From positions 115,613,235 through 115,677,234 of the forward strand of contig CM070874.1 of assembly GCA_036365515.1 (NCBI GenBank): a stretch of 64,000 bases of DNA, read 5' to 3'. Positions 45,880-61,053 of this stretch are shown piece after piece. The translations under genes and the position numbers were made by a program. The first letter of the stretch is position 1. Each line of letters begins with the position of its first letter. Below the pieces are notes generated by a model that searched no databases, was not told the DNA's origin, and was given only the letters and a program-made list of their open reading frames with translations. The DNA comes from Torymus aiolomorphi. Its lineage: Eukaryota > Arthropoda > Insecta > Hymenoptera > Torymidae.

Positions 45880-47400
45880 AGGATGGATACATACGTGATA
45901 AAAGAACTTTTTTTTTAAAAAGAAGCAAATCGAAGCATTTGATCGTATTTATATTAAACATCTTAGCTACATGACAGAAACCATAATCAAACTTTTACAT
46001 TAGAATATAAATCTGTCGATAAATGCATTCAGAAGAGTGTTGCACTGATCACTGATTCTGATCTATTTATTAAATAAATGTAATATTTTTTAGAACAAAT
46101 GGAAGCAAATTAAATGATTTAGTTACAACATATTTTTTAAGAACTTCCAATCTAAGTTTTAAATCGCATATAACTCCTAAGTCATTAATTCACAATACTC
46201 TTTTAAATGACATAAATCTTAATATAATTACTTATATATAAGTGTCCTCTGAGTTCTCTTTGAAAAGTATAATTTTACATGTCCAATGACTGCTAGCTTT
46301 TGACCAGAGAATTAGGACGGTGTTCTAAATCAATTACGACTTTCGTGAAGAGTTTGACATCATTAGCGTCCATTAAGATATTAATTTCACTTTATATAAA
46401 TGTCATTCACAAACATCGTGAATAAAATTGGCCCGTGGTATGATCTTTAAGGAATACCAAATAATGAATAGAATGGTGTAAAAGTCATGCTTTTAGCTCT
46501 AACATAATTAACCTTATGTATAAAGTACATCTACAGTCATCTCAATACCGAGCTTCTTATCCTAAAATTGGATAATTTACTCACGTGTTAAGCATGATTA
46601 ATAGAATCAAATGCTTTACTTAAATCCAAATGTACCCTATCAACTAGATTACCATTATCTAATGCATTTGCGATTAAATCAGCATATAATGTATATTGTG
46701 GATAAATTAGTGAATTCGTCTATTGTGGCCACATGTTCGAAATATACACTGAACAGTAGTTTTAGGAAAGCATAAGATAAACCAATTACCACTGATTTTG
46801 AATAAAAATTTAATTTCACAACATTTGCTTGACTAGATTATTATTCTAAATACCCCTGGACGGGGGAATATCTAAGCGCTGTGTTATCGTAACCCTCTGA
46901 TGGGAAAGCTATTAATGTTGGATCTGTCCTGTCTCTAGATATTATAATTATTGTTAAGCCCCAGTTCGGTGTCTGCTAAATCATAAATTAATCATGTTTC
47001 TGTGAATACAATTATATTCATGGTTAAGGGGCATGTATTAATTTTTTGACAAAAGATTGGCCATAAGCTGCAGATTTCTCAAAAAATTAGAAGAAAAATC
47101 TACCATTTGCTGCTATTAACAATTTGGCATGTATTAATATTTAACTAAAGTTTATTTATTTTATTATTTAGATTCCGAGTATTCTAATAATAAACTATTT
47201 ACTCAATTTCTTTTATCAATTAAATAAGGTACTGAATAACAGAATGTGATTTTCTGTTACTGATCCGGGTGCTTCTTGTTCTGTTTAGAAAGTTGTTTTG
47301 CTTTATTAAAATACTCACATTGTTTAACCATTTAGTCTAGTAATACTTTTACATCATTATCTGTCATATTTTTTATGTCTTTAAACACATAAGATCTTTG
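45880..47400 (-). pseudogene. Decayed LINE (Jockey-like) with APE and RT remnants
   Basis: On the minus strand, in shifting frames with many stops, are recognisable pieces in the correct order. At about 47001-46940: NIIVFTET then LIYDLADTELGL, an APE endonuclease block with its Trp codon changed to a stop. At about 46632-46593: VDRVHLDLSKAFDSINH (RT motif A). At about 46436-46393: GPILFTMFVNDIY (motif B). At about 46372-46347: ANDVKLF in place of the catalytic F/YADD. At about 46195-46140: NDLGVICDLKLRLE (thumb side). The distance between EN and RT is too short for a full element, so there was an internal deletion. A further piece (RSYVFKDIKNMTDNDVK) near 47330-47400 may be upstream coding. 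Confidence 0.7.
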
Positions 47401-49060
47401 ATTAAGGTGTAAAATTTTAATAGGAATATAATTAAGGAATAATTAAATCAATAAATAAATATTCACGATATAAATGGGCATATATTCAGAACATGTTAAA
47501 ATTTAGAAATCTACATAAAACTGTACAGAAGTGCAATTATATAATCTCGCGTCGCTCGCGCCTGTACTAATCCCCTAAGGAATTCCACGAATTCTACTAC
47601 GGGTCATCGACCTATTACTTCGCACACGTGTCCTCACTCTTATCACAAGTTAAATTAGAATATCGCGCTACATAATAATTATCACATTAACAATGAATTT
47701 AAACAGTTAAAATCGCGCATGATCGGGAATGGATCGGTTTGCCAATAACCTCGCTCGCACATATATTCGATACTTAACTTATGTTTTACAACACGCAGCG
47801 GGGCTCCTCCGTCCGAGACCTTGCAGTTAAACTCCGTCGTCTCTTCTTGTTTCCCAAAGAATTACATTGGTTGATGTTCCTGGTGCAATTGGCCGCTGTC
47901 GTAGCTTGATTCTCGCAGATGACGAATACGTGGGTATAGCGAATGCCTACTCAATGGATAGCGCCACCAGAGAGGAGTTGAGCAGGAGCTGTTGCCTTGT
48001 CGGTAGTCCCGGACGGAAAGAGAGCGAGTCCTTGGAGAGACCGCACACTTTTCCAATTCGCACGAGCAATCAGCGCACCCCGTACTTATATTATTATCGG
48101 CCGCGTACAGATGCCATCGCTCGCGCGAGAATTCAAATGCTCGGATGCACGCATTGACCCTTTACAAAGGACTGAGTTTTTGTATGATAGGGCGGCTGTC
48201 ATACAGTTATATTAAACCTCCCCTTTTCATTGGGCGACTACTATACTATTATTTCCATATACAGCCAACACTCTTCTAATATTATCACTTTTCTTGTTAC
48301 TGGCACGAAAAATGTTCATAGTCTTCATGACATGACTTAATGATTGTAAGTACAATAGATTCCAAATTTGACACCCCCGTGAACTGTGTCTGAAATTTGA
48401 CTGCATGCTTGTAAATTCTGTCAGGAACAGGGGAAGTTAAAGAATTCGTGTTATTGAAATTCATATAGCTACAGCACTTGAATTACATTTGAAAAGAATA
48501 TTTACTTTCTGAAATAGCCCTAAAATTTCTATATGTAACAATAATGGTTTATTAAAACAATTGTATGAGTTGTTATGTTATGAAAATTTTGAAGTTATTT
48601 AGTTAGAAATTTTCAGACTTTTCTAATGTTGTCTAAATGAGCAAATCCAAAACATAAGATTGGGACACGTTATCATTTTTTTACGACGGTTTCTCATTTT
48701 TAACAGCAAGTGCTGAAAATAATGATGAAAAATGTTCTATTCTGGCAAAACAAATTTTTTTGCTTACTAATAAATAAAAAAATCTATTCCCATGTCAAAA
48801 TTAATACATAACTCGTAATCAAAATGATCAACAGAAGGCGTACAAGTTATAATTTTTGATTTTCCATTAGATAGTAACTGTTCTAAGCATTATTTTTATC
48901 TGTCTCTTCTTAATATTCTCCTTGCCAAGAATAAACCAATTCTACACATCCGGTATTCTGTAAATTAAATTAAACGCATATTATTGTTTTCTATCGTCTT
49001 TTTCTTCGTTACACTAATCGCCTCTCTACAGAGTTAATTTAATTGCTCTACTATTACCTT
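47401..49060. other. Mixed interval, small GC-rich patch
   Basis: 47780-48190 is GC-richer with a 96-codon frame (47867-48157) lacking any known motif. 48200-49060 is AT-rich. Confidence 0.4.
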
Positions 49061-49182
49061 CCCGAAACCGCGAGACTTCTCTAACGCAACCATCCGTACA
49101 CCGCCTTGCATCCCACCGCATAACTCATTCTCTTCCCCTACAGCTACTCGCGTGGATATCCGCTGCGCGTATGTACAATAGA

Positions 49183-49221
<39 letters not shown>

Positions 49222-50539
49222 GCGAGCTCGTACATCGAACTTCGGTTCGATCGTGAGCGCGCGGCGCGGTGCATTATTGCGCGTATATACCACCTGCCTC
49301 CCTCCCCCTCTCGCCCCCTTCAGCCGCGGGCATAATGGAACTTAAACACATATTAATAGCGCTAGCGGGGGGGATACGACGGGGTAATTGCACGCGACGC
49401 TAACGAATCCGAATGGGGTGACCGGTTAAATGCTACTTAACAGTCCGATTGCTCTGCGAGTGCAAGCGCGCGGCTAATCAGTGCTGGAATTCAAGAGCTT
49501 TAGCGAGCGCTGCGCAATTATCGTGTCGAGAGGATGGCGGCGGAGGCGGCAGCGGCGGGGGAGAGTATAAGTTAGGAAAGACGAAATCCTTCTCTCATTG
49601 ACATGTTTATGCGCTTTCTAATCTAGCGAGCGAGTGGCTTACGCGATAAGCCCCCGGATGGACGGTTTCTCTCTGCACGTTGCTGCTTGCAGCGCGCGTA
49701 CGCGCGCGCATAGGGATTACGCCTGGGCGTACGTTCATTTTATCCGTTTGTCCACGACAACGGGAGGCTGCTAAATAGAGAACTTTCAGCAAAAAGTTTA
49801 TCTACTTCTATAAAAAGGTATATTATTGGAACCACAAATTTATTTGAATAATTGAAATTAACGGTCAGAAACATTCGGTTTGTTATTTGTAACAGGAAAA
49901 AAGTGTATTGAAAAAGTTCTAAATGCTTTTAAGAATGAGTGATTGTGAGTGATGATTAGAAATCAAATAAAAAGGATCAGCGTAAGTTCGGTAGCTATAA
50001 GTACATTATTTAGCCTTGTATATATGGTAAATTCATAAATCATTAAAAAAATTAAGTAAATCTCAAGAAATTTTATCTTTTTGGGAAATTACAAAATTTG
50101 AGGTTCAAGAGGTTGTAGCTCAACTTTTTTACGAAGCATGTGACTAAGTCAAAGCTGAAAATGTTCACTTTTCAATAGAAAAATGAAAAAAAAGAAATAT
50201 ATAAATCATGGTACAGAAACAGTTGAGTCCAAAAAATTAAAAAAAAAGAGTAAAAAATCGGTCATTTTTTATGATTCATTTGCGTTTTTCCAATCGATAT
50301 ATTTATCGATGTAGGAACGGCAGCACACTTTCTATCGTTGCACAATTTTTCAGCTTTTTTTGCATGCAAAATGCTTTAATTTGAGCAGGGTGATCGATGG
50401 GTCATAAAATTTATCTCCACTATAAAATTTCAATTTTCAAAATTTTTAAAGGAACGTCATGCGTAAAGAGTTACTAAATTTTGCTCATACAGGCATTAAT
50501 AATCATTTTTAATTAAACCAACGTTATCCGACTTATTTA
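49061..50539. other. GC-rich island then AT-rich interval
   Basis: Island 49070-49780 with (CT)n at 49187-49215 and CpG-rich DNA. AT-rich from 49790 on; nothing recognised. Confidence 0.45.
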
Positions 50540-51258
50540 CACGGAGAGAAATTTTAGAGTAAAAATTACCAAGGTGCCTTGGTAGCGCATGGACAGACTG
50601 TCAAAAGCCGTGTTATTCCCAGGTTTCTAATACAATTTATAAGTTTCCCAAGAAAAACTACCATAACCACTTAAAAAAAATACCAAATTATCTGAATGAA
50701 AATTACCAGAAACACTGGTAAAAATTGAGATCTAGTCATTTTTACAAGGTAACCTAAGAATTTTTACTAAGAAAACTAATAAATTTTACCAAATAACCTG
50801 GTATTTGTGTACTCGCGCATGCGCACTGCGCATTATTGTGTTTCAGAAGATTGATACTAGAGGCGTGCGCGACGTTAAAATGAAAACAATACACATATTT
50901 TCAGTAAGTAATAACGGCGATTCAAATGACTGTTGGTAACAGCTTCTGTGGCGCAGTCGGTAGAACGTCGGACTCTCAACCCAAAGATCGTCGGATCGAA
51001 TCCCGCTTCCGTAAAAATTTTTTTCAGTTTAATGTTTTTTCATCATTGTTTCTGTTTCTATTTCTATATTAAAATACTATATATCCATCAATATGCATAA
51101 AAAAAGTTAATTTTTTTAATTTAAATTAACTAAAAAAAAATTTTACCAAGGCACTTTGGTAAAAACTTTGAAATTGTCAGTCTGTCCATCCATTACCATA
51201 GAAACTGGTAATTTTGTCTCGAATATTTGTAATTTTCACTACAAAATTTCTCTCCGTG
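50540..51258. mobile_element. TA-flanked MITE with internal tRNA-like segment
   Basis: TIR CACGGAGAGAAATTTT at both ends with TA on each side (50538-50539, 51259-51260). A subterminal inverted pair (ATGGACAGACTGTC / GACAGTCTGTCCAT) follows. The body carries five TACC..GGTA hairpins and a tRNA-like unit. No coding. Confidence 0.75.
50942..51013 (+). other. tRNA-like (SINE-head-like) sequence with Pol III boxes
   Basis: TGGCGCAGTCGG (50949-50960) is a full match to the A-box consensus TRGYNNARNNGG, and GGATCGAATCC (50993-51003) is one base from the B box GGTTCGANTCC. An anticodon-type loop CTCTCAA lies between. Anticodon, T and acceptor stems are only partly paired, so it is a tRNA relic or SINE head, not a working tRNA. 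It sits inside a DNA transposon. Confidence 0.5.
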
Positions 51259-52298
51259 TACGATTCCAGCCAAGCAGAAATAATTAATTACCCTCTATCA
51301 GAAGCCAAAAGACAACGAATTCATGCTAGCACAATGCTGTATACATATTATTCTGCGAATCCGAGTCATTAAACTCGAGTATTCAAAACGGCTCGGAGCG
51401 CTCGTAATTTCGCGCTGCGAACAAATTCGCGAAACAAGGCAAGAGTGTAGGCTAATAAACTCGCGGCAAGAGGGAGAATATACTACCGCTGTATAGCAGC
51501 AGCTCTCAAAGCATACTGAAGATGCAGCAGCAGCAGCAGCGGCCCGCGCCCACTGCGGCCTATATCGCGTTGCACATGCGCGCGCGCGCGCGTGGCAACT
51601 TCGCGCATAACAGCACAATGCACTAGGCGCCTCGTATAGCATTATATCGCGTTATACGATCGCAGAAACTAAGACGCGACGTGCACGGCCGCACCCGGGA
51701 GTTGCGCGCTCGCTAGACGGATACGCGCATTATATACACGCGGGTGAGCAGCCGAGCGGATATACGTCGATTATTCAGACGAGGAAGTTTCAGCGAACAG
51801 AGGTCGAGAAGTATAAAATATAGACAGTCTACATGTATAATTTGTGAATGGGACACGACTTTCGTTTCTTTGACCCCGCGAGTATATGAGCTACCGTCTG
51901 TCCCTTCTTCGGCTCCGCGCAGATACACGTAAAGAGAAGCTATTGGTTACGCGATATCTTGATGTGATATTGAACGAAAGCTCGGCGCCCTCCATTGTTC
52001 GAGGGGATCCGTTTTTTTTTTCCGGGCACATAGACGGCATGGCGAGGGCGGGGGAGCACGAAAATGCTTCGTCGATTTTTCATTTGAGATTTCAAACGAC
52101 GATTACGGGCTCCGCGGCGGCGGCGGCGGTTGAATTGAAACCAGCTGCGCGCACCCGGGTATTGGAACGGTCGCCCTCCTCCCTCCTTCTCTCTCTCTCT
52201 CGTTCTACCTCGACTTCTTTTTTACACCACACAAAGCACTTGCGGCTTGGAATAAAGTATTTCGAGGTTTTGATTAATCGACGCCTGTTGACCTTCAG

Positions 52299-52387
<89 letters not shown>

Positions 52388-52844
52388 GGCGGGAGTTTCT
52401 TTTTTGCAGCTGGAGGAAGGAAACAGGAGAGCCCAAGTGTCGATAGCCATCGTAATCGTGAACGGTGATTGAGCGAATTGAATCGAAGGGTTCATTTACT
52501 TCCGTCTGTATAAGTGTCAAGGTAGGATAATTAAAGGTCCGGAGTGTCGTTCTCTTGATGCCGGAGATAGCTAAAGTATTTACATTCCTTTTAAAATAGT
52601 GTTTAGTTTTTGTAAATTACTATGATTATTACTAAGTTATATTCATGAAAAATTTTACATAATATATAGGTATAGAAAAGATGTATCATATACCCTCAAT
52701 CAAAAGTATCCATGAAAATTTTGTTCAAGAACTTTTAACAGCCGCATAATTAAAATATCCAATCAATTTAACTTTTCCAGCAAAGCGAACATAAAGTAGG
52801 TTAGTTCTATTTAGAAGAGCAAATTGAATTCGAACCATATCAAC
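51259..52844. other. GC-rich island with long GA tract
   Basis: CpG-rich 51380-52500; (CAG)n at 51523-51540 and (GA)n at 52302-52385. Frames here read through the repeats. Confidence 0.5.
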
Positions 52845-53418
52845 CCTGGTAGAAATTGTCTCTATTGGAAATGGGCAGGAAAATAATAAATAGCTAGTAA
52901 AAATAGCTAATTTTTGGGTAGTGATGAAACGATTTTTCCGGTCATATTCTCTATTTAATGGATATAACACAACCGTAAAATGTTTGTACTAAATTTTCTC
53001 TGTAATTTGATCATGTATTTAAAGCCAAATATTAAAAAAAGATAGCTAACCAAAACCTAAACACGAATTATTGGTATTTAATTCGTTTATAGTACTGTTT
53101 CAGGGGATACAAACGAAAACAATGATTTTTCCGTTTGATTCTGTCTCTCTCACTCTTCGCCATAATAGCAAGCTTTTTATTAGCGATTTCCTAACTAAAA
53201 AAACTGGCCAACTTTAATACCTTTTAAATACTCATAAATAAGCTAATGTAAATTTGTGAAAAAACTTATTGTATTATTCTATCTATTAAATGGCGAATAT
53301 GATCGGAAAAATCGTTTCATCGATGGATAGACTTGGCCAAGAAAAGTGTCTAGTTTTTGACGATTATTGGAGAAACTAGCCATTTATTAGGTAAATAATG
53401 GAATCGATTTCTGTCAGG
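52845..53418. mobile_element. MITE family D, copy 2
   Basis: Copy of 33128-33703. Ends CCTGGTAGAAATTG and the inverse of CCTGACAGAAATCG. Confidence 0.7.
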
Positions 53419-55660
<2,242 letters not shown>

Positions 55661-55958
55661 CTCTCACTCTTCATGCCTCCCGATCGCGGCGCGCCTGAAG
55701 CGACAAAAATCGAGAGCTCGTCGCGCCACGAATAAGACATTCCACGATATCTTTACGCTGCCCTCTGTAGGTACCTCCAGCTCCCTTCGCTCTTTTCGCG
55801 CATCCGGCGCAATCCATCAGGGAAAATAGGAGGTAAGAAGAAGAAGAAGAAGCGCAAACCGAGGGTAGGGTACTAGGAGGAAGAAAGGTGGTAGAAAGAA
55901 TCCTCGTGCTTCGTCGCGCGAGAATCAACGTCTCTTCGACTTCCGCATCGTTGCCGAG

Positions 55959-56023
<65 letters not shown>

Positions 56024-56470
56024 CTCGTTTCCTGGCGATTTTCATGCCAAGCAATTTCAAACAGAAAATCGAACAGGCTCGCGTACGTGACGCTGAAATT
56101 TTGGGCGAAAAAAAAGGCCGACGCGCACCGCCGGGCTTCTCTCTCTCTCATTCGATAATGTCAATTCTATTCATGGATTCGAGGCCAAAAGGTTCCTTTT
56201 TGCACTTTTTTACGCGGGAGAGTGAGAGGGTGTAGTAGTAGTCGGATGTTTCGGGAGGGCGGGAAATCCGTGTTCCATTATACATATTCGAAAATTAATC
56301 ACCTTTATGGCGGTGATTACAGTCGCGTAGCGGAAAATTCTTTTGAGAGCGGGCGGGAGATTCCCCTCCGGGTTAAAATTGAATTTCTTCCTTTTATTTT
56401 GAATTTGGGTATCGATAGCGCGCTTTAACCGTGCCGCGTGGACCACTTTTCCGTCGTCAAGGGATCAAAT
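55661..56470. repeat. GC-rich island with CT tract
   Basis: (CT)n at 55961-56020 and (GAA)-like repeats at 55837-55852. No coding supported. Confidence 0.55.
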
Positions 56471-58511
56471 GGGATATAGCTGAAAACAATTCCACTTTTT
56501 GTCACCTGTTGTTTGTATGTGATGTGCGAACTGAGTTGCCCTTCGCCTAAAAAATTGAAGAGTTTTTGAGTATTATTACGCTATTTCAATCTCGGCACAA
56601 GGGAATTTAATAATCGGATTGAAGCAGAATTGAATTTTGAAATAAGCTTTAATATTTTAATAATATAGTTGTAGAGCATAAGAGAGATAATACGAAAAGT
56701 AACGGTTATATTTTTTAAAATGTAAATACTTTGATATGTCCGTATTTATAATACCTGAATATAATATCTGAATATTATCCGGCTCTTAATACATTAGTGC
56801 AAAAACTGTAAATATCAATATGGTCTGACTATTTTCGGAATGTTTCTACTTATGAGTTACAGTAATATGTAATAATAGATTTTAAAAATAACCTATTAAC
56901 TCGTTGATTGCTGATTTAAAAAAAATAGTATATTTGAAGTCAGTATCTGTAATTTAACAATCAAAAAATGATCAAACATATTAAATAACTCTTGGGATAC
57001 TAGAAACAAAAAATTTTAGTGATCGTTCAAATATTAGAAATTATCGTAAAAAGGGTGATGGGAACGTTGTAACATTTATGTAACACTGGGACTGAAAGAG
57101 TTAATGGCTTTGTAAAATACAATATACAGCCTTTACCATAAAAACGTTTTTATGTAGGGTTGAGTACAACAAAAGTAAACTTTTTAATTCCTGTAATAAA
57201 ATAAGTTAATACCGTACGTGAAATAATCGGTCTGTTTCAACATGTATCAACTAGTATACGTACCTGATATAATCAATGATTTAAATAATTCTCCAATTTC
57301 TGCAATTCCTTGCTCTCACTGCAAAGTGAATATCTTTGAAAGAAAACTTATTTTCTTCAAACGCACGCATAAAATCTCCTTATGGCAGAGAGCGCCGACC
57401 CTATTAACTAAATTATACTACGTGTAAATACACGTAAACCCGTTACGAGTGTACATTTCTTCTCGGCGCTGCAATTTGTTACCCGGTTCCTTTTTGTTCG
57501 CCCGTCTCTGGGTACCCGCGCGCTCCCCAGAACGAATAATTTAAAAGCTCATTAGCTCGACCGGTTCTTAAGTTCGAAATAAAGTTCGTCAGCCGAGGAG
57601 AGACCTCGAGATTGTACGACGAGGAAGACGGCGGCGACGACGACCTAGCTCAGTGCGGCAGCCTCGCGCTGCAGAGAGATGGTAATATAAGGGACGACAA
57701 AGCCGCGCGCGCGAGGCTCGCACGACGGTGGCGGCGGCGGCGCAGCTGGTGCATTAAGCTCGGCTGCGTTATTTGGACATGATTTTCCGCTCTTAAATTA
57801 CGAGACCTTTCGGGCGCGCTCGTTCCAGGACACGACGTTCCCGGGGAGATTGTCTTCACTGAGTAATAACGACTTTTTTACGGTCCCCTCGCGCAGAAGT
57901 GATCGAGTTTACTTTGTTATTCCGAGTGAAAATCGCGCTTGATGAGGTGCGTTGTTACGCGAATACTACGGATATTTTCCATTGTTCGCAGGGGATAACT
58001 GTAAATTGGTGTAGGGATTTTTTAATTATCGTCTCTTGATAGTTAAAGCACATACTGAAATAATTCTTAAACTGGATTCCTAATAATAATTATTTTAGTT
58101 ATATTGTATAAATGCATATATATATATTTATTTTAAAATTTTTGGACTTTGGAACACTTCATTTTATGGTTTGCGGTTATACATCTCAACTATTTTGATA
58201 CTGTTTTTCATGAAAAGCTTCTATGATTTATGTGTCTTACTGTAGATAAATCAAGTCTTTAACTGGGTTTACATCTTTTATCTTACTTAGTATAATTTTA
58301 CGTAATCCTTAGTTTCCATTTATCTGTCTTATAAAGTATAAATATAGTATAGCAGGAAATCATCTACCAGTAGTACGCCTTTTTAGAGTTTCTAGTAAAT
58401 AATTTTGTGAAAGAACCGTTCTCTATTTAAATTTAGCACAGTTAACTTGAATTCAAGTTACTTTTTCATTTATAATAAATTTCTTAAATTCGAATAATTT
58501 CAGTATTATAT
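56471..58511. other. AT-rich, GC island, AT-rich
   Basis: Island at 57430-57960 with GACGACG-type triplet repeats near 57625. Nothing else recognised. Confidence 0.45.
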
Positions 58512-58718
58512 CTCTCTAAATATGAATAAGTGAAAAGTCGTTCACGGATGTGGAAAAGTGAAAAAATCTACTAATACTTTAGTAGATATTCACTTATTCA
58601 AGCAGTGGAATAAAATGTTCACTGGCCGGGTAATAAGTGAATATTCACTTGAAAATTAGTCAATTTTATCAGATATGCGTACTAGTGAGCGACTTTTCAC
58701 TTATTCATTTTTAGAGAG
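58512..58718. mobile_element. MITE with ~30-bp TIRs and AAGTGAATATTCACTT core
   Basis: CTCTCTAAATATGAATAAGT at the left and its inverse at the right (ACTTATTCATTTTTAGAGAG). Inside is AAGTGAATATTCACTT, a perfect palindrome, and two more TTCACTTATTC copies. TA follows on the right but not cleanly on the left. Confidence 0.65.
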
Positions 58719-60465
58719 TACCACTATTATCATCTCAGATAATGTATATCATCATTTATTTAAATTTTGAAGTTGTTCACAATCTAGAAATAACGCATCA
58801 TATTAGAAACATATATGTATGAATTTTATATAGATTGAACTTATTGTTAAAAGTATTATACGCTTAAATGAGATTATGAAACTATTTGTTGACAATTAGG
58901 CTTTTGACAATGAAGTTTCTATTAATATACGTTGAAATAGACAGCGGTTTTACTTTACTACACTTATAGATTTTCATGTACATGCTGTAGAATATTGAAT
59001 GATCCTATAAGCGTGTTGTTTCGACCGTAGGATTAGAATATAAAAACGTCGAATGGAAAAAGAAAACCGTGAGTTTCACACCAGGACGAAAACTAACTTA
59101 CGAGTGGAACGAGTCTAAGGTCCCCTCGAGACGCAGTACGGCAGCGCACTGTACAGAGGTCAAGAGAGAATATATATAAGAGAAAGAGTCCGGGATATCT
59201 TGTTTGGCCAACTCGGTATCGATAGAACCAACCTATTCCTCTCTCATGCTCTCTCTCTCTCTCTCTTGCGTTTTCCCACCATCTATGTCTCTTCATCGTC
59301 TTCATCGATTGCGATGTCTATTTTCTTGCTTGCACTTGTTATCTCAGTTATAGGGAAGTTTGCACTCATTACATTGCTGTCGTCTTCGCACACACCATCA
59401 CTACGGTGGAAAATTTGTCTGTCTCATTTCATCTTCGACGTTACAGCTCTTTTCTCCTCCTCTCTCTTTCGCTCCGTCTATTCCTTCCCCTTTCTCCACT
59501 TTTTCCTCTTCGACTTTTTTTTTTCTCTTTTCTGCTCTCTTCCTCCCCCCCCCCCTCTCTCAATTCGTTTTTCTACTTTCCTGGTAAAGCAATGGCCAAC
59601 TAAAAAGCTTGATAATGTGCGGCGGATTTTTCTTGAAGAAAGCTAAAAAGTAAATTAGTCCTCGCGCGGATCTCTGAAGATTTATTGATGGTTACTTCTG
59701 TACTACTACTGGATATGTTTTCCTTTTTGCACTGCAGTTAATTGGCACACTTCCAGTGGCTTATTTTCCTTTTCTTACAGAATGCATGATAAACATCAGT
59801 TTATTATAAGATCAACTATGACTTATAACAGAAGATGTATTAATCTTTATGTACAAGAATTAACTTACTAAAGTTTTTGCACGAAGGAAAAGTTGAAATA
59901 AAAGTTTAATGGAGATATTTAATCACTAATCCTTCGGAACCACAAGATAAAACTTTCCGGAAATTCTGACTTTGAAAATGAGCTTTCAAATTGTTTTCCG
60001 ATTTCGAAGAATCAAGAGGCTTATTCCGGATTGCTGAAATTATGCAGAGGAGAAAAAAAAAACGCGTGCCAAGATCAATACGGAAGTTTGTCTTTAGGCG
60101 AAGATTACTTTGAAAGACATTTACGTAGGAATCGGCACAAATCCATCAAGCCATTTTAGGGAGTCATAGCTGGAGAATTTTAGCTGCAGAAACTCTCATG
60201 ACTTATCGATCAGTCAATATCACCATTTTGAGCGCCGATTGCAATTAGTGCTGTAGTTAGACGAACGTACACTCCTATCGCTTTGGGGCGAAGGGTGAGC
60301 ACTCTGCCACTCGACGGAATCATCGTAATTGCTTGTGGAATTTCACCGGCTCGAGATGATCATCAGCGTTTATGTGATCAGAAGAATTAGTACCATATTA
60401 TTAAAAGCAACATTCTTCTTTAGTCTACTATACAGTTTACTATTTAAATAACATCTTTAAGAATT
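58719..60465. other. AT-rich interval, then CT-rich island
   Basis: 59090-59650 is pyrimidine-rich on the plus strand with (CT)n at 59243-59265; the 148-codon frame there (59200-59646) is a low-complexity Ser/Leu/Phe translation of that tract. Confidence 0.45.
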
Positions 60466-60467
60466 TA

Positions 60468-60618
60468 ATGTATTAATTAAGTACGCATGTCATCTATTAT
60501 AACTTGATTTAAATTAAAATCATAAAACATTTTAGTAATTTAATTTATTAATTAAGTACGCATGTCACCTATTATAGCTTGATTTAAATTAAAATCATAA
60601 AACATTTTAATTACTCTA
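60468..60618 (+). repeat. 75-bp tandem duplication
   Basis: TTAATTAAGTACGCATGTCA and the following 55 bases occur twice in succession with 3-4 differences. Confidence 0.8.
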
Positions 60619-60710
60619 AGCATAAGCCTTAAAAATTCTGTTATTAGATAAATAACTATATTTTTAGTTATTTTTAAATTTGCAGCAAAAACTAGAAATA
60701 ACATGAAAAA

Positions 60711-61053
60711 GAGGATGCTCACGGGTGTCCCAGGTAAATATCAATAAGGAATGTATAAAACTAATAAAAGCATACAGAATCCATGCAAATTTAAGCATCT
60801 ACATACAAATTTACCTGTGTATAAATGGGGAAATATTTAAAAAGTTATTTTTTACAATTTTTACTACTGAATGTTGCATGAAATCTCGGTTTTTCTACTT
60901 ACTTTAACAAACTTTACCCTTATTCATTTCAACTTTCCCATCATTTCCCCGGATTAATTTTTTTTTTTTAATTTCATATTTTGACACGCTCTACATTGGT
61001 TTTATAGGTCCTCCTGCGTCCCACTATTTACTACATATCCTTGGGCATCCTCC
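60711..61053 (+). mobile_element. MITE family E, copy 2
   Basis: Inverse copy of 20357-20718. Starts GAGGATGCTCACGGG; ends CCTTGGGCATCCTC. Confidence 0.65.

Noticed and set aside
50942..51013. Functional tRNA gene
   Set aside because: Anticodon, T and acceptor stems have mismatches and no terminator T-run follows directly; recorded as tRNA-like only.
51886..52446. 186-codon frame ending in Arg-Glu repeats
   Set aside because: Runs into the (GA)n tract and has no domain; composition of the GC-rich island explains it.
59200..59646. 148-codon Ser/Leu/Phe-rich frame
   Set aside because: Pyrimidine-rich low-complexity sequence.
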